Assembly: GCF_002368075.1 (NCBI RefSeq)
Contig: NZ_AP018314.1
Span: 1,770,925-1,834,924, forward strand
Origin: Sphaerospermopsis kisseleviana NIES-73
Lineage (GTDB): Bacteria; Cyanobacteriota; Cyanobacteriia; Cyanobacteriales; Nostocaceae
Direction of reading: 5' to 3'
Length of the DNA stretch: 64,000 nt
Shown here: positions 1 through 9,228 of the stretch, piece by piece
Numbering within the stretch: position 1 is the stretch's first letter
Layout of the letters: every line of letters starts with the position of its first letter
Made by a program: the position numbers and the translations under genes
Notes under the pieces: generated by a model
What the model saw: only the letters and a program-made list of their open reading frames with translations
What the model was told of the DNA's origin: nothing
Database searches by the model: none

Positions 1-2
1 TT

Positions 3-455
3 TGGATTGCTGCTTTCGTTGCTTTTGTGGTAGACCAATTAACAAAATTATGGGTAGTAAAAACCTTTGATTTAGGAGAAACATTACCACTGCTACCAGG
101 AATATTTCACTTTACATATCTCACCAACACAGGGGCTGCTTTTAGTATTTTAAGTGGTAAAGTAGAATGGTTGCGCTGGTTATCCTTGGGAGTGAGTTTA
201 GTGTTGATGGCGATCGCATCCTGGGGACCAGTATTAAGTTTTTGGGAACAGTTAGGTTATGGTTTAATTTTAGGCGGAGCTATGGGTAATGGTATTGATA
301 GATTTGCTTTAGGCTATGTCGTTGATTTTCTCGATTTTCGCCTCATCAACTTTGCAGTCTTTAATCTAGCTGATTCTTGTATTAGTATTGGTATTGTTTG
401 CCTTTTAATTGCATCTTTCCAAAAAACACCAAATTCTCATCACAGAATACGATAA
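3..455 (+). CDS. lspA: Lipoprotein signal peptidase (signal peptidase II), 5' end outside the window
   Basis: Inner-membrane aspartyl protease that removes signal peptides from diacylglyceryl-modified prolipoproteins. The frame is already open at the first bases (W-I-A-A-F-V-A-F-V-V-D-Q-L-T-K) so the true start lies upstream; the GTG at 27 is inside the first membrane segment. Visible LspA landmarks are the NTGAAFS motif, the GNGIDR block followed by VVDF (first catalytic Asp) and FNLADSCI (second catalytic Asp), with four hydrophobic segments. The tail after the last helix is short. Stop TAA at 453-455, followed directly by an STRR repeat block. Confidence 0.93.
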   Translation, partial: WIAAFVAFVVDQLTKLWVVKTFDLGETLPLLPGIFHFTYLTNTGAAFSILSGKVEWLRWLSLGVSLVLMAIASWGPVLSFWEQLGYGLILGGAMGNGIDRFALGYVVDFLDFRLINFAVFNLADSCISIGIVCLLIASFQKTPNSHHRIR

Positions 456-719
456 CAATTGATAATTGATAATTGTCCATTGTCAATTTTCCCCATCCTC
501 TCACGAACAAACCAGAGGTAATTGTCAATTGTCCATTGTCAATTATTGAAATATCTCTATCGCCGATATCAGCGGTTTCTTGACATTGAAAAATCTGCTG
601 TTTAGTGATAGAGACTATTTTTTGTTGATGCAAACTTGTAAAAAATCCCCTGATCGAACAAATAAATGTAGCGAGAGTTGTTCTTTAAGGAGTAGAAATT
701 TGAGTTAAAAGATTCAGAT
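456..719. other. Intergenic spacer with STRR repeats between convergent genes
   Basis: The first 90 bases are made of degenerate AATTGATAATTG and TTGTCCATTGTCAATT repeats typical of cyanobacterial short tandem repeats. An 83-codon minus-strand reading frame here runs through the repeats and looks non-coding. No tRNA or convincing terminator was seen. Confidence 0.5.
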
Positions 720-1214
720 TTAAGTACCAGAAGGGGCAGTTTGTGGTAAAATATTCACAGGAACTTGCTCTGGGCTAGAAAACTCTGTTACAGGAGAGCT
801 TTCTGGAACAGGAGTCAATTGGTTGGAATTATCAGGACTTGGGTTAATTGGTGTAACTGGTACTGTGGTATTATCTACGTCAGTATTGCTCTCAATAAAA
901 TTAGTTTGTGGATTAGTTTGTGGATTAGTTTGTGGATTAGTTTGTGGATTAGTTTGTAGATTAGTTTCTGGTGATGAAACAGGACTCAGAAAATTCCTAT
1001 CAAGTGGTATCCCACCTGGACAACGTGAGTTAAGCGGGAAACGTTGACAGAGAATTTTCATTCCTTCTGGTGACATCTTAATTTCCGCCGCTGTACCCAT
1101 AGAGGAGTCACTTGATTCTACCAACAAAGATTCACTTGATTGAGCCATAGCAGCGTTACCAGTAAGCGCCAAAGTCATGGCAGTACCAATCAGGGTCAGA
1201 GATTTTCCCTTCAT
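720..1214 (-). CDS. Secreted Ser/Thr/Pro/Asn-rich protein with NPQT tandem repeats
   Basis: Function unknown. The first 24 residues form a classical signal peptide (MKGKSLT, hydrophobic core, AMA then QS cleavage site), so the product is probably exported. A short ordered stretch with two cysteines (ILCQRFPLNSRCPGG) follows around residues 54-68. After that the protein is low complexity: five NPQT/NLQT units (12-bp DNA repeat at about 898-960) and a Pro/Ser/Thr/Val-rich tail, as in a cell-surface spacer. The Cys-containing motif preceding a low-complexity tail recurs in small cyanobacterial exported proteins, but I cannot assign a family. The gene is monocistronic and converges on lspA. Confidence 0.7.
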   Translation of the reverse strand: MKGKSLTLIGTAMTLALTGNAAMAQSSESLLVESSDSSMGTAAEIKMSPEGMKILCQRFPLNSRCPGGIPLDRNFLSPVSSPETNLQTNPQTNPQTNPQTNPQTNFIESNTDVDNTTVPVTPINPSPDNSNQLTPVPESSPVTEFSSPEQVPVNILPQTAPSGT

Positions 1215-1655
1215 TCTGAAATTAACCTCAAGGTCAACGGAACACTGCGCTAATTAAATCAAACTCTTGATGGGACAAAATCAGCCTCAAGGAAGATGTA
1301 AAATTCCTTGAATAATGCTATGGGTCTTTGACAAAAGTAAAATTTAAATATTTTGTCAATTGAATAGAAGTTTTAAGGAATACACAGAGAAAGATTGTAT
1401 TTGAACTTGTAACGCTGGCTTTATTGGATAAAATCAGCATTTTATGTCCAAGCAACTAATTTGTGATGTAGAAAGCAGTGACAAAAATTACAAGTTAATT
1501 TTACTTGCCAATCCATCAAAAGGTTTACTTGAATACCTTTAAATTCAGTACAGCCAATTTATTTTTGGCTTGTGAGTAAAATGGTGTAAGACTAGCATTA
1601 AAATTGCGATCCGTACGATTCTGTCTTCACCAACAGCCGTGATGTGATATAGCCG
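1215..1655. other. Divergent intergenic region with a perfect TTGACAAAA inverted repeat
   Basis: Separates the divergently transcribed secreted-protein and PBP genes, so it should hold both promoters. TTGACAAAA at 1328-1336 is mirrored by TTTTGTCAA at 1351-1359 (9-bp perfect arms, 14-base AT-rich spacer), an operator-like or bidirectional -35-like arrangement. No open reading frame or RNA gene was recognised in the rest. Confidence 0.45.
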
Positions 1656-3926
1656 ATGAGTTCCCCGCAACCGCCGCAAAAGCCACAAACCTTACTTGGT
1701 CAACTGACGCAAGCAGTAAATACAATTCAAGCCAGGGTAGATTTTTCCAAACTGGCGCTCAAGCCGAATGCCAAAGTACCGGAAATCTGGGTGCAGGATG
1801 CGGGAGCGGACAAAGCGGAAATATATCCCCTATTGGGCGATCGCTATATACTTGGTCGCAGTTCCAAATCCTGCGATATCGTCGTCCGTAACCCAGTAGT
1901 CAGCCAGATTCACCTGTCCCTATCGCGTGATTCCAGCCAAAGAACACCGGTTTTCACCATCAAAGATGAAAACTCCACCAATGGCATTTATATTGGCAAG
2001 CGCAGAGTCACATCCCTAGAACTGCGTCATGGTGACGTTTTCACCTTGGGACCCCCAGAACTTGCAGCTTCAGTGCGTTTGCAATACTTCGATCCGCCCC
2101 CCTGGTATATCAAAGCAGGAACTCATGCATTTTATGGTGTTGGGAGTGTCAGCGCCTTATTTGCCCTAGCTATTGGCTTAGAATGGACAAAATTTTCCAT
2201 TAGACCCCTACCTACAGCCACCAGCGCCCCGGTAGTAATTTATGCCCGTGATGGATCCACACCACTACGAGAACCACGGAACATAGCTCACGTAGACTTA
2301 AAACAGTTATCAGAATTTGGTCCTTATTTACCTGCTGCGGTAGTCGCTTCTGAAGATAGTCGTTATTACTGGCACTTTGGAGTTGATCCTTTAGGGATTT
2401 TGCGAGCCGTATTAATCAATAGTCGTAGCGGTGACGTACAACAAGGAGCCAGTACAGTTACTCAACAACTTGCCCGCAGTTTATTCCGCGATTATGTAGG
2501 TAGACAAGATTCCTTGGGGCGGAAAGTGCGTGAAGCTATTGTCTCCCTGAAGTTAGAAACCTTTTACAGCAAAGATGAAATTTTACTGACTTACCTAAAC
2601 AGAGTATTTTTAGGTGCTGATACTTCGGGCTTTGAAGATGCGGCTAAATATTACTTTGAAAAATCAGCTAAAGAATTAACATTAGCAGAAGCAGCGACCC
2701 TAGTAGCAATTTTACCTGCACCCAACGCCTTCAATTTTTGTGGAGATGGTCCAAGAAAACTGGACGCAGCAGATTACCGCAATCGTGTAATTAGGCGGAT
2801 GCTGGACATGGGCAAAATTAGCGTCGAAGATGCCAACCGTGCCAGACGTTCTACAGTGCAAGTTAGTCCTAAAGTTTGCGAAAGACAAGCTCAGACAATA
2901 GCCCCTTACTTTTATAATTACGTCTTTCAAGAACTGGAATCAATATTAGGAGAAGGAGCAGCAAGAGAAGGTAACTATATCATCGAAACCCAGTTAGATC
3001 CAGCAATGCAAGCCCAAGCAGAATCAGCTCTACGAAATTCAGTGAGTAACGCCGGGTCCAACCTGCGATTTTCCCAGGGGTCACTTGTTACCCTAGATGC
3101 GAAAACTGGCAGCATCTTAGCAATGGTAGGGGGGACTGATTACAAAAAAAGCCAATTTAATCGGGCGGTACAAGCTCAAAGACAACCTGGTTCTACCTTC
3201 AAAATTTTTGCTTACGCTGCTGCTTTAGAGCAGGGAATACCAACATCTAGAACTTATTCTTGCGCTGCTTTGCCCTGGCAAGGCTTTACTTACAGACCCT
3301 GCCGCTCTGGTGGTGGTAGTTTAGATGTAGCCACAAGTTTGGCACTCTCAGAAAATCCCATTGCTTTAAGAATTGCCAGAGAAGTAGGATTAAATAAAGT
3401 TGTAGAAATGGCGCAGCGTTTGGGGGTCAAATCCTCACTGGAAGCTGTTCCTGGTTTAGTCCTGGGTCAAAGTGTAGTTAACGTTTTGGAGATGACCGGC
3501 GCTTTTGGTGCTATTAGTAATCGTGGTGTATGGAATCGTCCCCATGCTATTAGCAGAATTTTAGACAGCAGCGATTGTGAAGATCGCAATGATTTAAAGA
3601 CCTGCCGTGTTATCTATTCCTACGACCAGGATCGAGAGAGTAATAAGCGAGTGCTAAAAACAAGTATCGCCAATACAATGACCGATATGATGCAGAGGGT
3701 AGTTTCCAGTGGTACTGGTCGTGGTGCATCCATTGGACTGGGAGAAGAAGCGGGTAAAACCGGAACAACAGATAAAAACGTTGACTTATGGTTTATTGGT
3801 TTTATTCCTAGTCGGCAACTTGTAACTGGCATTTGGCTAGGAAATGACAACAATTCCCCTACATCTGGTAGCAGTGGTCAAGCTGCCCAGTTATGGGGGA
3901 ATTATATGCGGAAAATCGCCAAATAA
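1656..3926 (+). CDS. Class A penicillin-binding protein with N-terminal FHA domain (transglycosylase/transpeptidase)
   Basis: Bifunctional peptidoglycan synthase. Domain order: FHA phosphopeptide-binding domain at about residues 45-145 (LGRSSKSCDIVV, NSTNGIYI); a membrane anchor near 160-175; GT51 transglycosylase with the catalytic EDSRYYWHFGVD and QGASTVTQQLARSLF motifs; transpeptidase with SxxK in PGSTFK, SxN as SEN, and KTG in GKTGTTDKN. An FHA domain in front of a class A PBP is seen in cyanobacteria and suggests control by Ser/Thr phosphorylation. At 756 aa it is full length. The ATG at 1656 gives a natural short cytoplasmic lead. The stop is followed by TAATTGG and GGGAACA repeats. Confidence 0.93.
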   Translation: MSSPQPPQKPQTLLGQLTQAVNTIQARVDFSKLALKPNAKVPEIWVQDAGADKAEIYPLLGDRYILGRSSKSCDIVVRNPVVSQIHLSLSRDSSQRTPVFTIKDENSTNGIYIGKRRVTSLELRHGDVFTLGPPELAASVRLQYFDPPPWYIKAGTHAFYGVGSVSALFALAIGLEWTKFSIRPLPTATSAPVVIYARDGSTPLREPRNIAHVDLKQLSEFGPYLPAAVVASEDSRYYWHFGVDPLGILRAVLINSRSGDVQQGASTVTQQLARSLFRDYVGRQDSLGRKVREAIVSLKLETFYSKDEILLTYLNRVFLGADTSGFEDAAKYYFEKSAKELTLAEAATLVAILPAPNAFNFCGDGPRKLDAADYRNRVIRRMLDMGKISVEDANRARRSTVQVSPKVCERQAQTIAPYFYNYVFQELESILGEGAAREGNYIIETQLDPAMQAQAESALRNSVSNAGSNLRFSQGSLVTLDAKTGSILAMVGGTDYKKSQFNRAVQAQRQPGSTFKIFAYAAALEQGIPTSRTYSCAALPWQGFTYRPCRSGGGSLDVATSLALSENPIALRIAREVGLNKVVEMAQRLGVKSSLEAVPGLVLGQSVVNVLEMTGAFGAISNRGVWNRPHAISRILDSSDCEDRNDLKTCRVIYSYDQDRESNKRVLKTSIANTMTDMMQRVVSSGTGRGASIGLGEEAGKTGTTDKNVDLWFIGFIPSRQLVTGIWLGNDNNSPTSGSSGQAAQLWGNYMRKIAK

Positions 3927-4053
3927 ATGGGTAATTGGTAATTGGTAATTGGTAAAAAAGGGAACAGGGAACAGGGAACAGAAAGAAGGCAATAGGCAAT
4001 AGACAAAAGTTAATATTCTCCTCCTGCTTTCTTCCCCAGTCCCCAGTCCCCAG

Positions 4054-5454
4054 TCACCTGTATCCCTGCCAGGGAGTGACTTCAAGAGTGCCGTTAGATT
4101 TGAAGACTACCTGGAAATGGGCAAGAGGTTCTTTATTGTTGGGAGCAGCTTGATTTGAACCGTAGACAGATTGAAACATTTGTGGTAAGGGTGTTTCTCG
4201 AAAATAGTCAAAGGCGACTTGATTAAGTGGTTCATAGTCAGCGATGACACCAATTTTGTTAACGGCTACCCGATATCTAAGTTCTCTGTTAAAGGTAGGT
4301 GTAACACTCCAGTTTTGGCGAATTGTATTATAAAGCTTTTGATTTAAGTCTTTGAGTGTACTAGAATCAGTGATTTTTTCACCGATGACATCTGGTGTTC
4401 TGGTATATCCCAACCAAGGACTAATTTCTAACACACCTTGTCTGGTAAAAACTACTCGAAATTGAGCAATGGGTTCGTTGGTGACAGTGCGGTTAGCAGG
4501 ATTGTAGAGTAATTTTGGCAGTGGAGTTTTTTCTATTGCATCATTGGCATTTTTGTTAACAGCTTTATAACCAACAATACTTCCATCACCAGCTACACCC
4601 AAGCGATAGACTAAATCTTCTGTAATTTCCGAACGATTCTCCCAGACAGGATGAATTTGGTTATACACTTGGCGATTCAATGCCCGTAGCTGGGAGGGGT
4701 CAGTAATTTCTGGAACTGTATTTAGAAGTGCTTCTAAATCTTTGATAATAGGTGTGGCTGAGGCTGTAGGTGATGCTTCACTGGTAGGTGTAGGTGATGC
4801 TGTGGGTATTGCTGTGCTGGTTTGTTCTTCTTGCTTCGGTTCTGGTGGACGTACCTGGGGAGGAGGAATTAAGCTAAAGGCTACCGCTGCTACTGCTAAA
4901 CTGGATACTCCTACAGTAGCTGGTACTGCTTGTTTGATTATAGTTTGACTAGCACCATGATAACGTCTGGTGACTGGTTGTAGTTCCAAAGTTAACTCTG
5001 GTAAGGTTTGAGTATCAGCAAAAAACTGATCTACAGCTTCGACTAAATCAAACAACTGTACAGTATTCAAATCAATTTGAATAGGTGATTGTTGAACTGC
5101 GTTTGATTGAGATTGCAAACCATCACCTGTAATTTCTGAATGTACAATTAACTTGTGTCTGTTGCTATCAATTTTTTGTAACTCGACTAACTCTGAGTCA
5201 CCGTTGTGTGCTTGAGGGTTGGGGACATTACTTAAAAATTCTTGAGCATAGGCGCTTACCGCTCTGACTAAGCTTTCAAAAAATTCTCGCCCTCCGGTTA
5301 TAGGCTGACTATAACTAGATAAATAGCATTCTGCATTCACCAATATAGATAATTCTGGACGCAGTTCTTGAAATTGGGTGGTAGGGGCGACATCACTTAA
5401 CCCTTCTAAGAGTAGCGTGCAATTAGGTAAACTGTACTTACGTTGAATATTCAT
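4054..5454 (-). CDS. DUF4335 domain protein (conserved cyanobacterial)
   Basis: Function unknown. The N-terminal about 200 residues (MNIQRKYSLPNCTLLLEGLS start, then an ordered alpha/beta region) match my recollection of DUF4335. A single hydrophobic segment near residues 195-215 (VGVSSLAVAAVAFSLIPPP) is followed by a Pro/Thr/Ser/Ala linker and two related C-terminal units, each containing an APLAHFxVVF or EPIAQFRVVF stretch ending in LEVTPWxGY or LEISPWLGY. The protein is thus probably membrane-anchored with duplicated outer domains. It lies 6 bp downstream of the DUF3038 gene, a pairing I remember from other cyanobacteria. The stop codon TGA is the first TGA of a GGTGACTGGGG repeat. Confidence 0.8.
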   Translation of the reverse strand: MNIQRKYSLPNCTLLLEGLSDVAPTTQFQELRPELSILVNAECYLSSYSQPITGGREFFESLVRAVSAYAQEFLSNVPNPQAHNGDSELVELQKIDSNRHKLIVHSEITGDGLQSQSNAVQQSPIQIDLNTVQLFDLVEAVDQFFADTQTLPELTLELQPVTRRYHGASQTIIKQAVPATVGVSSLAVAAVAFSLIPPPQVRPPEPKQEEQTSTAIPTASPTPTSEASPTASATPIIKDLEALLNTVPEITDPSQLRALNRQVYNQIHPVWENRSEITEDLVYRLGVAGDGSIVGYKAVNKNANDAIEKTPLPKLLYNPANRTVTNEPIAQFRVVFTRQGVLEISPWLGYTRTPDVIGEKITDSSTLKDLNQKLYNTIRQNWSVTPTFNRELRYRVAVNKIGVIADYEPLNQVAFDYFRETPLPQMFQSVYGSNQAAPNNKEPLAHFQVVFKSNGTLEVTPWQGYR

Positions 5455-5460
5455 TCTACT

Positions 5461-6087
5461 TTACTCTACTTCACCGTCAAAAAGAGAAATCCAGAAACGC
5501 TGCATTCCAGCTGTACCTGTGCAGAATAGTAATTTTTCTAATAAGTCTATAGCCAGTTCATCTAATTTCTCGTCTGAGTTTAATGTTAGTAAAACAGAAC
5601 GTCTGGCATTCATCCGACTTTTAAAATGCGCTCTAAACCGTTCTAGGTAATTAGCTAGTCGTAAATTTTGCTCTAGTGGAATCTGCTTTTCTGATAATTG
5701 CTGATATATCATTAGCATCTGTCGGATAACTACTGTTAACCGCCGCGCTATGTAGCAAGCAATTACTACTAAAGCTTTTGCTTCCATGATGGTGAGGGGA
5801 CGGCGGTTATGCGCTCTTCTTAAAGGGTTAGAAGCACGCATTCTCCATAGATTTACTCGGTTTTTGACAATTCCTGTTAGGTCTAGTTCTTGGGCAAAAG
5901 CGAGGATGGCTTCAGAACCACCCAATTCTAAAGCTTCAATTGCCAGTAACATCAAGTCTATTTGTAATGTGGTTCTGCGGGGACAGCCCTTGGGTCCTAT
6001 GGCTGGATCTGGTAATGTGTCCAGTATCATCGGCATGGACTCAGGAGTTGGATCATTCAATGACTTTACGCTTGCGGAGACATTCAT
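5461..6087 (-). CDS. DUF3038 domain protein (conserved cyanobacterial)
   Basis: Function unknown, predicted soluble and mainly helical, 208 aa. Sequence features (CPRRTTLQIDLMLLAIEALELGG, RMRASNPLRRAHNRR, ACYIARRLTVVIRQML) fit DUF3038. It is the upstream gene of a two-gene unit with the DUF4335 protein (6-bp gap), so the two are probably co-transcribed and may act together. The ATG at 6087 was chosen because the conserved region starts within 40 residues. Confidence 0.8.
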   Translation of the reverse strand: MNVSASVKSLNDPTPESMPMILDTLPDPAIGPKGCPRRTTLQIDLMLLAIEALELGGSEAILAFAQELDLTGIVKNRVNLWRMRASNPLRRAHNRRPLTIMEAKALVVIACYIARRLTVVIRQMLMIYQQLSEKQIPLEQNLRLANYLERFRAHFKSRMNARRSVLLTLNSDEKLDELAIDLLEKLLFCTGTAGMQRFWISLFDGEVE

Positions 6088-6500
6088 GCTCTAAAATACC
6101 TTGTGTTATGCCAACAGACTGAGTGAGATGAATAAAACAACATTAAACACTATTTAAGATAGATAGCTAAACCAGAAATCAGGTTTTGTGGTTATGGATA
6201 AGCATCTCAATATATACAATACTTACTTTTGTTATACCAAGATTCCCGTATATTCTAATGAAACTTTTAAAGCATCAGTTTACTAACCTATCTAGTTTAA
6301 CGGTACAAATACATCTCTAGCTTGGGTTAAATTCTTAGTTATTGTCAATGATTGACGAAACTTACAGCAATAATCTCCAAAAGATGAAATTATAGTGTAC
6401 GATTTTTCAGGGGATTGGTGACTGGTGACTGGGAAAATACAAATAATTTCCCCCTGCTTCCCTATTCCCTATTTTCTATTCCCTGTTACTACTGAATACG
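6088..6500. other. Divergent spacer upstream of apt with STRR repeats
   Basis: AT-rich region that should carry promoters for the DUF3038 unit (leftwards) and apt (rightwards). The part next to apt contains GATTGGTGACTGGTGACTGGG (about 6413-6433) and CCCTATTCCCTATTTTCTATTCCC (about 6459-6483) repeats. No coding sequence or RNA gene was seen. Confidence 0.4.
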
Positions 6501-7019
6501 ATGGATTTAAAATCTCTGATTCGTGACATACCAGATTTTCCTAAGCCTGGAATTGTATTTCGAGATATTACAACTCTACTGCGTAATCCAGAGGGTTTGC
6601 GATACACTATTGACTTTTTAGCACAAAAATGTATTGAACTGGAAATCTCAGTTGATTGCATTGTGGGTATGGAATCACGGGGTTTCATTTTTGGCGCACC
6701 TCTGGCTTATAAATTGGGATCTGGTTTTATTCCGGTTCGCAAAAAAGGCAAGTTACCCGCAGCAGTTCACAGAATTGATTATCAACTAGAGTATGGTACA
6801 GATTGCTTGGAGGTACATCAGGATGCTTTACATCCAGGTAGCAGGGTTTTGATTGTAGATGATTTAATTGCTACGGGTGGAACTGCAAGTGCAACAGCTA
6901 CTTTGGTACAGAAGATTGGCTGTGAACTTGTGGGTTTTGGGTTTATCATCGAGCTACGGGATTTGCAAGGACGCAAGTATTTACCAGATGTACCAATTAT
7001 TTCTTTGGTTGAATATTAG
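6501..7019 (+). CDS. apt: Adenine phosphoribosyltransferase
   Basis: Purine salvage enzyme converting adenine and PRPP to AMP and pyrophosphate in the cytoplasm. 172 aa, the usual APT length. The N-terminus [20 protein letters not shown] and RDIT are diagnostic; [18 protein letters not shown] is the conserved flexible-loop region, and [14 protein letters not shown] (about residues 116-129) is the PRPP-binding motif. ATG at 6501. The stop TAG is followed at once by GTGATTGGTGACTGGTGATTGGG repeats. Confidence 0.95.
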   Translation: MDLKSLIRDIPDFPKPGIVFRDITTLLRNPEGLRYTIDFLAQKCIELEISVDCIVGMESRGFIFGAPLAYKLGSGFIPVRKKGKLPAAVHRIDYQLEYGTDCLEVHQDALHPGSRVLIVDDLIATGGTASATATLVQKIGCELVGFGFIIELRDLQGRKYLPDVPIISLVEY

Positions 7020-7089
7020 GTGATTGGTGACTGGTGATTGGGTAGAATTAACTTATGACTTATGACTAATGACTAACAACTAACAACTA

Positions 7090-8136
7090 ATGACTAATAC
7101 AAAAATTGCTTTAGAGACTGGTCGAGATTGGCTGATTAAGCTAGTCACAGATGAAACTTTTATTTATGTGATAAAACGGCTGCTACAGGCTTTGTTAACT
7201 ATTTTTCTAGCTTCTGCGTTGTCGTTTTTTGTGATGAAATTGTCACCAGGTACTTTTTTACTTACATTGATACACAATTCTAAGATTTCACCAGAACGGA
7301 TTAAAGAAATTACACAACAGTTTGGTTTGGATAAGTCTTGGACTGAGCAATTTTGGTTGTGGTTGAAGCAAATTATGACTAGGGGTGATTTTGGGACAAG
7401 TTTTGTTTATCAGCGTTCTGTGTCGTCTTTGTTGTGGGAAAGAGTACCAGCGACTTTGTTGTTAGCGATCGCTTCTTTATTTACAACTTGGGCGATCGCT
7501 ATTCCTCTGGGTATTCTCGCTGCGGTTAAACAAAATCGCCCGACGGACAAGATTTTACAGGTTTTAAGTTACGCTGGACAAGGTTTTCCTAGTTTCATCA
7601 CTGCCTTATTTCTCTTATTCTTAGCCCAAGTCACTACCCCCTTATTTCCTGTGGGTAACATGACTAGCATTGATCATGGTGAACTGACATGGTTCGGAAA
7701 AATTTTAGATATCGGTTGGCATAGCATTTTACCTTTGATTGCGTTAAGTATTACCAGTTTTGCTGGTTTACAAAGAATCATGCGTGGTCAATTATTGGAT
7801 GTTTTGCGGCAAGATTATATTCAAACTGCTCGTGCTAAAGGATTACCAGAAAACCGTGTTATTTATGTTCATGCTTTGCGGAATGCTATTAACCCTTTAA
7901 TTACTTTGTTAGGATTTGAATTAGCAAGTTTATTAAGTGGTGCATTTATTACAGAAAACTTCTTTAACTGGCCTGGTTTGGGTAAATTAACTTTACAAGC
8001 TGTTTTGGCAAAAGATGAATATTTAGTCATGGCTAGTTTAGTGATGAGTGCGGTTTTATTAATTCTAGGAAATTTAATTGCTGATTTAATGTTAAAAGCT
8101 GCTGATCCAAGAATTAAATTAGAAGATTTGAATTAG
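7090..8136 (+). CDS. ABC transporter permease, Dpp/Opp (binding-protein-dependent) type
   Basis: Inner-membrane permease of a peptide/nickel/oligopeptide-type importer. 348 aa with about six transmembrane helices, the N-terminal DppB-like extension (KLSPGTFLL, QFGLDKSWTEQFWLWL, GDFGTSFVYQRSV) and the EAA coupling motif RAKGLPENRVIYVHALRNAINP at about residues 252-273. No ATPase, second permease or binding-protein gene lies nearby, so its partners must be encoded elsewhere. The ATG sits inside an ACTAATGACTAAT repeat, giving the N-terminus MTNT. The substrate cannot be told from the sequence. Confidence 0.88.
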   Translation: MTNTKIALETGRDWLIKLVTDETFIYVIKRLLQALLTIFLASALSFFVMKLSPGTFLLTLIHNSKISPERIKEITQQFGLDKSWTEQFWLWLKQIMTRGDFGTSFVYQRSVSSLLWERVPATLLLAIASLFTTWAIAIPLGILAAVKQNRPTDKILQVLSYAGQGFPSFITALFLLFLAQVTTPLFPVGNMTSIDHGELTWFGKILDIGWHSILPLIALSITSFAGLQRIMRGQLLDVLRQDYIQTARAKGLPENRVIYVHALRNAINPLITLLGFELASLLSGAFITENFFNWPGLGKLTLQAVLAKDEYLVMASLVMSAVLLILGNLIADLMLKAADPRIKLEDLN

Positions 8137-8187
8137 AAAATAGGGAATGGGGAATAGGGAATAATTACGAATTACGAATTAAAAATT

Positions 8188-8469
8188 ATGCTTTCTGAAG
8201 TTTATTATATTATTCGGTCAAAGACAGATGGTAAATATCTCACTGCAAAAATTGATGAGGATAAATCAGGATATTTATTATTGTTTAAAGAAGATTTTGA
8301 AGCACTCAGTTATTTAAATGCTCATGCTGCTGATTTAGCGAGTCGTTTAGCTGTAGAATCTATTCCAGGTACACAGGTGGGAAGTTTATTAAAACGTTGG
8401 GGATTTGCAGGTTTGGGAATAGTTAATGATCCTTTATTACCTAAGATTGATTTTTTACAACATGGATAA
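8188..8469 (+). CDS. Small conserved hypothetical protein (93 aa)
   Basis: I do not recognise a named family. A soluble protein of 93 aa beginning MLSEVYYIIRSKTDGKYLTA, with a regular alpha/beta pattern and no membrane segment. It follows the permease gene by 51 bp on the same strand and may be co-transcribed. Its ATG is at the end of a run of ACGAATTACGAATTAAAAATT repeats, so the upstream region holds no obvious Shine-Dalgarno. Codon use looks like its neighbours. Confidence 0.7.
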   Translation: MLSEVYYIIRSKTDGKYLTAKIDEDKSGYLLLFKEDFEALSYLNAHAADLASRLAVESIPGTQVGSLLKRWGFAGLGIVNDPLLPKIDFLQHG

Positions 8470-8475
8470 ATTCAG

Positions 8476-8540
8476 ATCCCCGACTTCTGTTGAAAAAATA
8501 ATTGAATTGATTTACAAAATGAAATCAAGAAGTCGGGGAT
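8476..8540. terminator. Large inverted repeat between convergent genes, possible bidirectional terminator
   Basis: ATCCCCGACTTCT (8476-8488) is exactly complementary to AGAAGTCGGGGAT (8528-8540), with a 39-base AT-rich loop. It lies between the stop codons of two convergent genes. The same palindrome with a shorter loop occurs at about 36731-36763, so it is a dispersed repeat that may have been co-opted as a terminator. Confidence 0.55.
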
Positions 8541-8562
8541 ATTGTTATTTAGATATTGTTCA

Positions 8563-9228
8563 TTAATCTTGATATGGGTTGTCTATTTTATCCACAAATA
8601 CATTAGCAGATAACGGTAAACGACCAGGATTTAAACGGGGTTCGGCTGCATATCCTACAGGTACAACCACTGCAATACAAATATCTGGGTTATTTTCTGC
8701 ACCAATCACTGCTTTTACTTTATCTTCAATCCAACCATTCATAAAACAGGTAGATAAACCCAAACTTTCTGCTGCTAATACTAAATTTGTAGCAGCTATC
8801 ATGGCATCTTTAATAGCATATTCCCGACGCTTATCTCCTAAAGCTTCTTGAAATTGGGGAATAGCATTTCTAAAATAATTAACTGTTCCCTCATTCCAAG
8901 CGCCGGTGTTTAATCCTTGTTCTAAAATGGGTGTTAAATCTTGTTCTCCAGCAGTTGCATCAGCAGCAAATACAAAGGTTACAGGTGCTTGAATAATTTG
9001 TTTTTGATTCCAAGATGCTTCACATAATGCAGCTTTTTGATTTTCATCTTGAACTAAAACTATTCTCCAAGATTGGGTGTTAAAACTACTGGGTGCTGCT
9101 ACGGTTAATTCTACCAGTTGTTTAAGCATTTCTGGGGAAATGGGATCTGGTTTAAAGGTTTTGATAGAACGACGTTGTAATATAGCTGTAGGTACATCTA
9201 ATGCTTGGATTTGAGTGGTAGAAGTCAT
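8563..9228 (-). CDS. Nitroreductase family protein (FMN-dependent)
   Basis: NAD(P)H- and FMN-dependent oxidoreductase fold. 221 aa. The N-terminal RRSIKTFKPDPIS and VAAPSSFNTQSWRIVLV motifs are the phosphate/FMN-binding region; AAESLGLSTCFMNGW and VVVPVGYAAE are the conserved C-terminal half. Substrate unknown; such proteins reduce nitroaromatics, quinones or flavins. Monocistronic and convergent with the small gene at 8188. The ATG at 9228 is followed by a typical short lead before the RRSIK motif. Confidence 0.88.
   Translation of the reverse strand: MTSTTQIQALDVPTAILQRRSIKTFKPDPISPEMLKQLVELTVAAPSSFNTQSWRIVLVQDENQKAALCEASWNQKQIIQAPVTFVFAADATAGEQDLTPILEQGLNTGAWNEGTVNYFRNAIPQFQEALGDKRREYAIKDAMIAATNLVLAAESLGLSTCFMNGWIEDKVKAVIGAENNPDICIAVVVPVGYAAEPRLNPGRLPLSANVFVDKIDNPYQD

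Noticed and set aside
382-633. 83-codon minus-strand reading frame after lspA
   Set aside because: It runs through STRR repeats and overlaps lspA; no family resemblance or ribosome-binding site.
5786-6094. 102-codon plus-strand frame opposite the DUF3038 gene
   Set aside because: It is entirely antisense to a conserved gene and shows no own conservation.
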